A stretch of DNA of 24,160 nt from Intoshia linei (lineage: Eukaryota; Orthonectida; Rhopaluridae): NCBI GenBank assembly GCA_001642005.1, contig LWCA01000542.1:1-24160 (forward strand), written 5' to 3'. A model generated the notes under the pieces. The model saw nothing but the letters and a program-made list of their open reading frames with translations, was not told the origin of the DNA and ran no database searches. Of this stretch, positions 20,690 to 24,160 are shown in pieces. Positions within the stretch are counted from its first letter, which is position 1. Every line of letters starts with the position of its first letter. A program made the translations under genes and the position numbers.

Positions 20690-20830
20690 AGTATTGGAAA
20701 TTACAAAAGTCCAATTTCTAATAAAAATTTTCGACAGTGATGTAGTATCGCAAATTTCACTCAAATATTGAGCCTTCAGGGTCCAAAACAGAAATTACCC
20801 TTTTTTTATAAAAACATAAAGTTTGAGGTA
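20690..20830 (+). repeat. Dispersed repeat, partial copy 3
   Basis: The segment CTTCAGGGTCCAAAACAGAA then ATTACCCTTTTTTT corresponds to the GGCCAAAAC...AAATTACC block of the copies at 18361 and 22858. The preceding AAAGTCCAATTTCT matches their CCCAATTGTCC block. It is shorter and more diverged than the other two, and its limits are approximate. Confidence 0.4.
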
Positions 20831-21072
20831 GTTTTTAAAGTATTTAACATTATCGTAAGTTTTAACCTCAAAAACATATTAATCCCAAATTAACTTTTTT
20901 TATATAAAATAGCGCTATAATATAAAAATAATCACATCCAATACAGCTATAATAGTTAAAAATTTGTATATTTAATTAATGATAAAAAATTGGATCCAAC
21001 ACCGCCAAAATTATACGGCACAATGTATCGCTTGACAATACACCAATATGTACAAATAAGTAATTGATGAAA

Positions 21073-21514
21073 TTACATTTGCAAAGTATCCTTTTCAATT
21101 TGTATGCCCAATTTATTCGAAATTTCTAAAACGTTTGTACTTTCATTATGAATGCATTCTAAAATTCAAATAAATTAAATACTACCATGAAATATTTGAT
21201 AAAACACCTACCCGATTTAAATATAGATTCGGTAGAAGAATAATTTTTAAAATTCAAATACTCGTGTATCATATAATGAATGATTCCGTCAACATCCTTA
21301 AATTTTTTCAAATGTTCATCCGTCTGATAAATAGAGTTTTCAGTTTCCGTTTCATTTATACATAACAATTTAAAAATATCACTTTTAAGCTGAACTTTGA
21401 CCTGGTCTAAACTTCCACTTTTTTCCAACTTATTCTTTATAGCTAAAATTAAAAGATGGCATTTAAAAGTTAAGAAATAGTCTTACAATTTTTTAATTCA
21501 TCGCAAATATCCAT
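21073..21514 (-). CDS. CEP20: Centrosomal protein 20 (FOR20/FOPNL), LisH domain, 3 exons
   Basis: Minus-strand exons 21514-21487, 21442-21212, 21158-21073 join in phase (introns 44 and 53 nt) to give 114 aa. FOR20 is a small centriolar-satellite and basal-body protein needed for ciliogenesis. The N-terminus MDICDELKN...IKNKLEKSGSLDQVKVQLKSD parallels the human ELK...LKDTLEKKGVLGHLKARIRAE region. A LisH motif follows at 61-84 (DGIIHYMIHEYLNFKNYSS), the dimerisation module of this family. The C-terminus after the LisH (NKLGIQIEKDTLQM) is shorter than in human FOR20 (174 aa), which lacks little known function there. The gene is head-to-head with POLR3H, 122 bp between start codons. A variant poly(A) signal (ATTAAA on the minus strand) lies at 20976-20971. 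Confidence 0.82.
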
Positions 21515-21636
21515 TAGAAATAATTAAAAATACTAAATCTTCTAAACACCGCATAAACATTTTTACATTTCATACGCAAATAAATAAAGTTGAATTAAAC
21601 TATAACGTCGAGTTTAGTTTAATTTTTAAACTTGAC
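21515..21636. promoter_or_regulatory. Short bidirectional promoter CEP20 / POLR3H
   Basis: Only 122 bp separate the two start codons of this divergent pair, so both genes must share one promoter region unless one has a far 5' exon. The interval is AT-rich with a few CG steps (around 21550 and 21607). I see no clear TATA element. Confidence 0.5.
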
Positions 21637-22536
21637 ATGTTTGTACTTGAAACGTTTAAGGATGAAATTGAAATAAAACCTTACCAATTTGGTTCAAATC
21701 TGAAACAACAAATCGCCCTCATCATAAACAAAAAATTTTCAAATTTAGTAAATTGATTAAGTTGGCATTAAAATTTTTAAATGTACATTTAGGTCATCTA
21801 TAATGTAGGACTTGCTATGCTATTACATGATATTATAAACATTGAGAAAAATGTAATCATGACAGGTTCAGCTTCTTGTTATTGCCTAGTCAAGTTTAGA
21901 CTTGTAATTTTTCGACCAGCTATATCTGAAATAATTACAGGACGAATTTACAAATCGACAAAAGACGGTGTTTATGTTACTATCAACTTTTTTCAAGATA
22001 TTTTAATTAGACCCGAACACTGTCAACAGCCTTATAGATTGTATGACTTTGAAATTTAATTATGATTGAATACTTATTTTTAGTGATGATATTGAAAAAT
22101 TATGGGTATGGGAATACTCGGATGATAATTCAGACGAAGAAGCTGAAACACAAGAAAAACACGACATGTTTATGGAACTTAATCAGGAAATTAGGTAAAA
22201 AATTGAAATTAATTGTGATGATATTTATTTTATTCACCGTGCGATACATTTTTTTCTTATATTATTTGGCGGTCTTTTTATTTTTGTTTGCCAGGTAATA
22301 TTGTTAAAAATATTTTAGTATCTCAATTTTGACATTAATTTTAATCTTAAACTCATATTTGTATGATGTTCTATGTAATTGCTAATTTTCTTATTCAAAC
22401 TTTTAGATTACGCGTAATCGACGAAACTTTTACAAAACTAAACCCATCAGAAATTGACAAAGGTGTACCTTATCAACTAAGTGGATCTATAAATGAATAT
22501 GGACTTGGGTTAGTTTCTTGGTGGCAAAATGTATAA
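21637..22536 (+). CDS. POLR3H: RNA polymerase III subunit RPC8, 4 exons
   Basis: Exons 21637-21747, 21793-22040, 22084-22194, 22407-22536; phases agree, 199 aa (human 204). RPC8 (Rpc25) is the Rpb7-like subunit of the Pol III stalk, paired with RPC9/CRCP and needed for initiation. The N-terminal Rpb7-type domain starts MFVLETFKDEIEIKPYQF and includes VIYNVGLAMLLHDI (38-51). The RPC8-type OB/S1 domain contains FRPAISEIITGRI, DILIRPEHCQQPYRF, WVWEY, IRLRVIDETF and the hallmark GLGLVSWW near the C-terminus (189-196). An acidic insert (DDNSDEEAETQEK) follows WVWEY, as in animal homologues. Introns are 45, 43 and 212 nt. The start is fixed by the match to the universal MFVL N-terminus. Likely poly(A) signal at 22686. 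Confidence 0.93.
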
Positions 22537-22685
22537 ATTATGTAAATGAAATATTGGGAAATATTGAAAAAATGTAAATATTGTAATTATAAATTATAAA
22601 TTATAAAAAAATATTTATTACATTATTAAAATATTTTCTCATGTCGTATACACTGTCGGCATGTTTTATTATGAAATGGTGATTT

Positions 22686-22691
22686 AATAAA
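22686..22691 (+). terminator. Poly(A) signal AATAAA of POLR3H
   Basis: First canonical AATAAA after the stop, 150 nt downstream. Another lies near 22754. Confidence 0.4.
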
Positions 22692-22857
22692 TCACAATGT
22701 TTCGGTCTATTTTGAGCATCTTTTTGTAAACTAAATTTAAATTAACCGAAACGAATAAATAAAAAATATAATTTTTGAAAATTTTAGTTTTATGAATCAT
22801 CAAAAGAAAAAATTTCATTGAATAAATCCTTACTTATATAATATACTATGTAATATT

Positions 22858-23165
22858 TGTTTGTGTGTGTGTGTTACCGTTTATTTCAATAACTACCAGT
22901 TTTAGAATTTTATAAAGTCCACATTTCAATTACAGTTTTTTCCGGGTGTAAGCAAAATAAATTTCAACCTCCCAAACGCACATCTTACGGGTCAAAAAGC
23001 CCAATTGTCCTTTTTTTGAAAATCAAACGAGTTCGAGAATTTAAAAAAATATATCTTCAAGGCCAAAACCCAAATTACCTTTCTTTTTTTTAATGAAAAC
23101 AGCCCTAGAATTAAAAAAATTTTACAGGTGGTACAGTTGTATCCTGTTAACACACACAAAAAATT
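22858..23165 (+). repeat. Dispersed repeat, copy 2, with GT-rich inverted ends
   Basis: The left end TTTGTGTGTGTGTGTTAC is mirrored at the right by GTTAACACACACAAAAAA, giving imperfect terminal inverted repeats. Internal blocks (TATTTCAATAA, TTCCGGG, CAATTGTCC, GAAAATCAAACGAGT, GGCCAAAACCCAAATTACC) are shared in order with 18361-18650. There is no coding capacity, so a MITE-like element is likely. The superfamily is unknown and I see no certain target duplication. Confidence 0.6.
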
Positions 23166-23746
23166 CCAATCTTTATAACTAGGGCAATTTTTTATTGATC
23201 TATAGAATAACACAAAAACTGATCTAAAAATTAAATTTACTGACTTTATCTGACCTTAAAATTTTTGTTTGTTTCTATAGTTAATACCAACTGAATCTAC
23301 CGTACCCAAAACCTTCCTTTCGTAGGCCTTACATTAAATCAATACAATATTTAATACACCTTAATTTTAATATTCGCATAGTCCCCGATCATGATGGTGT
23401 CGGTCACTTTAAATAATAAATTAATATGAATAAAACTTAAAATAAGGAATATTTATGAGTGTAATAATAAATATGAATAATAAAAAACTACAAACGATGT
23501 AAATTTCATTGTGTCATGTTAGAGATGTTGAAAATTATTAACGTTTATTGTAGTATAACATAATATACTTCTTAACATTATCTGGTAAAAATTGCCTCTG
23601 TTTAGTTAGCAATTTTTTGAACAAACTGAAACTACGTCCAATACTATTTGTGGTAGATGGCGCTTTTCTTAATAAATTGTATAGATAAGGTAATATTTGT
23701 TCAATTTTATTGTTCATTGTATCATGAATATCATTTTTTTAAGTCA

Positions 23747-24160
23747 GGGATGGGCATCTGCGGCCTCTCAGAAATCACTTTTGAAATCACTCATAAACAA
23801 GGAAAATATTTCACAGATTCATTTTCCATACTTGAAAGAAACTTCAAGCAACACAACACCATCAGCCTCTATTCTTAAAAGATTTGAAACATATCTCGCA
23901 TCTTTATATGATCAATATATGACACGGTTTTAAGATTTTGAAAAATTTGAACTATCAATGCAACTTGTTTTTGAGTCACGCATGGTTAAGGTCGATGAAT
24001 GTAACGATAATTTTTAACTAGAGTTGATTGAGTTGTTAAATGATAATATATTAATTGACCGATTTCAGAAAAACCAAGATATCTTTGACATCTGGCGTCA
24101 TACCCAAAATTATCCACTTTTGCGTGAAAATGCAAGAAAGCTTTTAACAATTTTTTCAAC
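23747..24160 (+). pseudogene. GTF2IRD2-like hAT transposase remnant, truncated by the window edge
   Basis: A hAT-like tip CAGGGATGGGCATCTGCGGCC starts at 23747 and runs directly into sequence encoding the C-terminal third of a GTF2IRD2/ZBED-type hAT transposase. Recognisable pieces are QIHFPYLKE, DQYMTRF-stop-DFEKFELS, VDECNDNF-stop-LELIELLND, NYPLLRENARKLLTIFST, leading toward the hAT dimerisation core beyond the window. In-frame stops TAA at 23931-23933 and about 24016-24018 both fall where relatives usually carry glutamine, consistent with C-to-T decay. Zinc finger and catalytic core are absent, so this is an intern­ally deleted, dead copy. Confidence 0.75.

Larger units (their letters stand above)
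19310..21072. other. Convergent interval between SLC25A38 and CEP20
   Basis: About 1.76 kb with no coding exon I can support. It holds the SLC25A38 poly(A) signal, an intact hAT MITE (19438-19948) and a third partial copy of the dispersed repeat (about 20690-20830). The remainder is AT-rich sequence with TGGGGTCCAC/TGGGGTTCAT motifs near 20170-20200 that look like further transposon debris. Confidence 0.5.
22537..23746. other. Non-coding interval downstream of POLR3H
   Basis: About 1.2 kb with the POLR3H 3' UTR and poly(A) signal, a dispersed repeat (22858-23165), and AT-rich DNA up to the hAT remnant. I could not support any exon between 23166 and 23746 on either strand. Confidence 0.5.

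Noticed and set aside
21817-22298. Two stacked plus-strand frames that could be read as separate genes
   Set aside because: They are exon 2 of POLR3H plus intron read-through and an out-of-frame shadow of exon 3.
1-24160. CRISPR arrays, tRNA or rRNA genes, bacterial operons, riboswitches
   Set aside because: No regularly spaced identical repeats, no recognisable tRNA A/B boxes or rRNA core sequence. All firm genes are intron-containing eukaryotic genes.

Overview
This window comes from a very AT-rich nuclear genome of an animal (estimated by eye at about three quarters A+T). It holds intron-containing genes for animal-type proteins: an OSR1/SPAK-class STE20 kinase with its C-terminal docking domain, a LAT-type amino-acid transporter that keeps the heavy-chain cysteine, mitochondrial carrier SLC25A38, ribosomal protein P1, RNA polymerase III subunit RPC8 and the centriolar protein CEP20. 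Genes sit a few hundred bases apart. Many introns are tiny (13 of the 31 I placed are 33-46 nt), and the long introns are filled with decayed hAT transposons. The hAT relatives (GTF2IRD2-like and CGGBP1-like) would fit an arthropod or another invertebrate. I cannot name a species.

Layout. 1-42: possible N-terminus of a minus-strand gene leaving the window. 1374-5455: OSR1/SPAK kinase, + strand, 9 exons, with a hAT MITE in intron 2. 5456-7025: mostly non-coding, with a degraded ~140-bp tandem array. 7026-7360: possible small unknown gene. 7624-13666: SLC7/LAT transporter, + strand, 8 exons, with a hAT transposase fossil in intron 3 and several MITE remnants in intron 4. 13709-14182: RPLP1, - strand, 4 exons, convergent with the transporter. 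14824-19309: SLC25A38, + strand, 9 exons, divergent from RPLP1, with two MITEs in its introns. 19438-19948: MITE just after the SLC25A38 poly(A) signal. 21073-21514: CEP20, - strand, 3 exons. 21637-22536: POLR3H, + strand, 4 exons, head-to-head with CEP20 across 122 bp. 22858-23165: dispersed repeat. 23747-24160: GTF2IRD2-like hAT transposase remnant running off the right edge.

The genes are unrelated housekeeping and signalling functions: volume and ion signalling, amino-acid uptake, mitochondrial glycine import for haem synthesis, translation, Pol III transcription and centriole/cilium assembly. I see no operon or multi-gene system. The noteworthy features are structural. They are the very short introns, the near-exclusive TAG 3' splice site (30 of 31), four MITEs whose 8-bp target duplications all have central TA, an aberrant P1 C-terminus, and tight divergent and convergent gene pairs. 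Exon models come from reading frame, splice sites, phase agreement and remembered family sequences. No alignment or transcript data was available.
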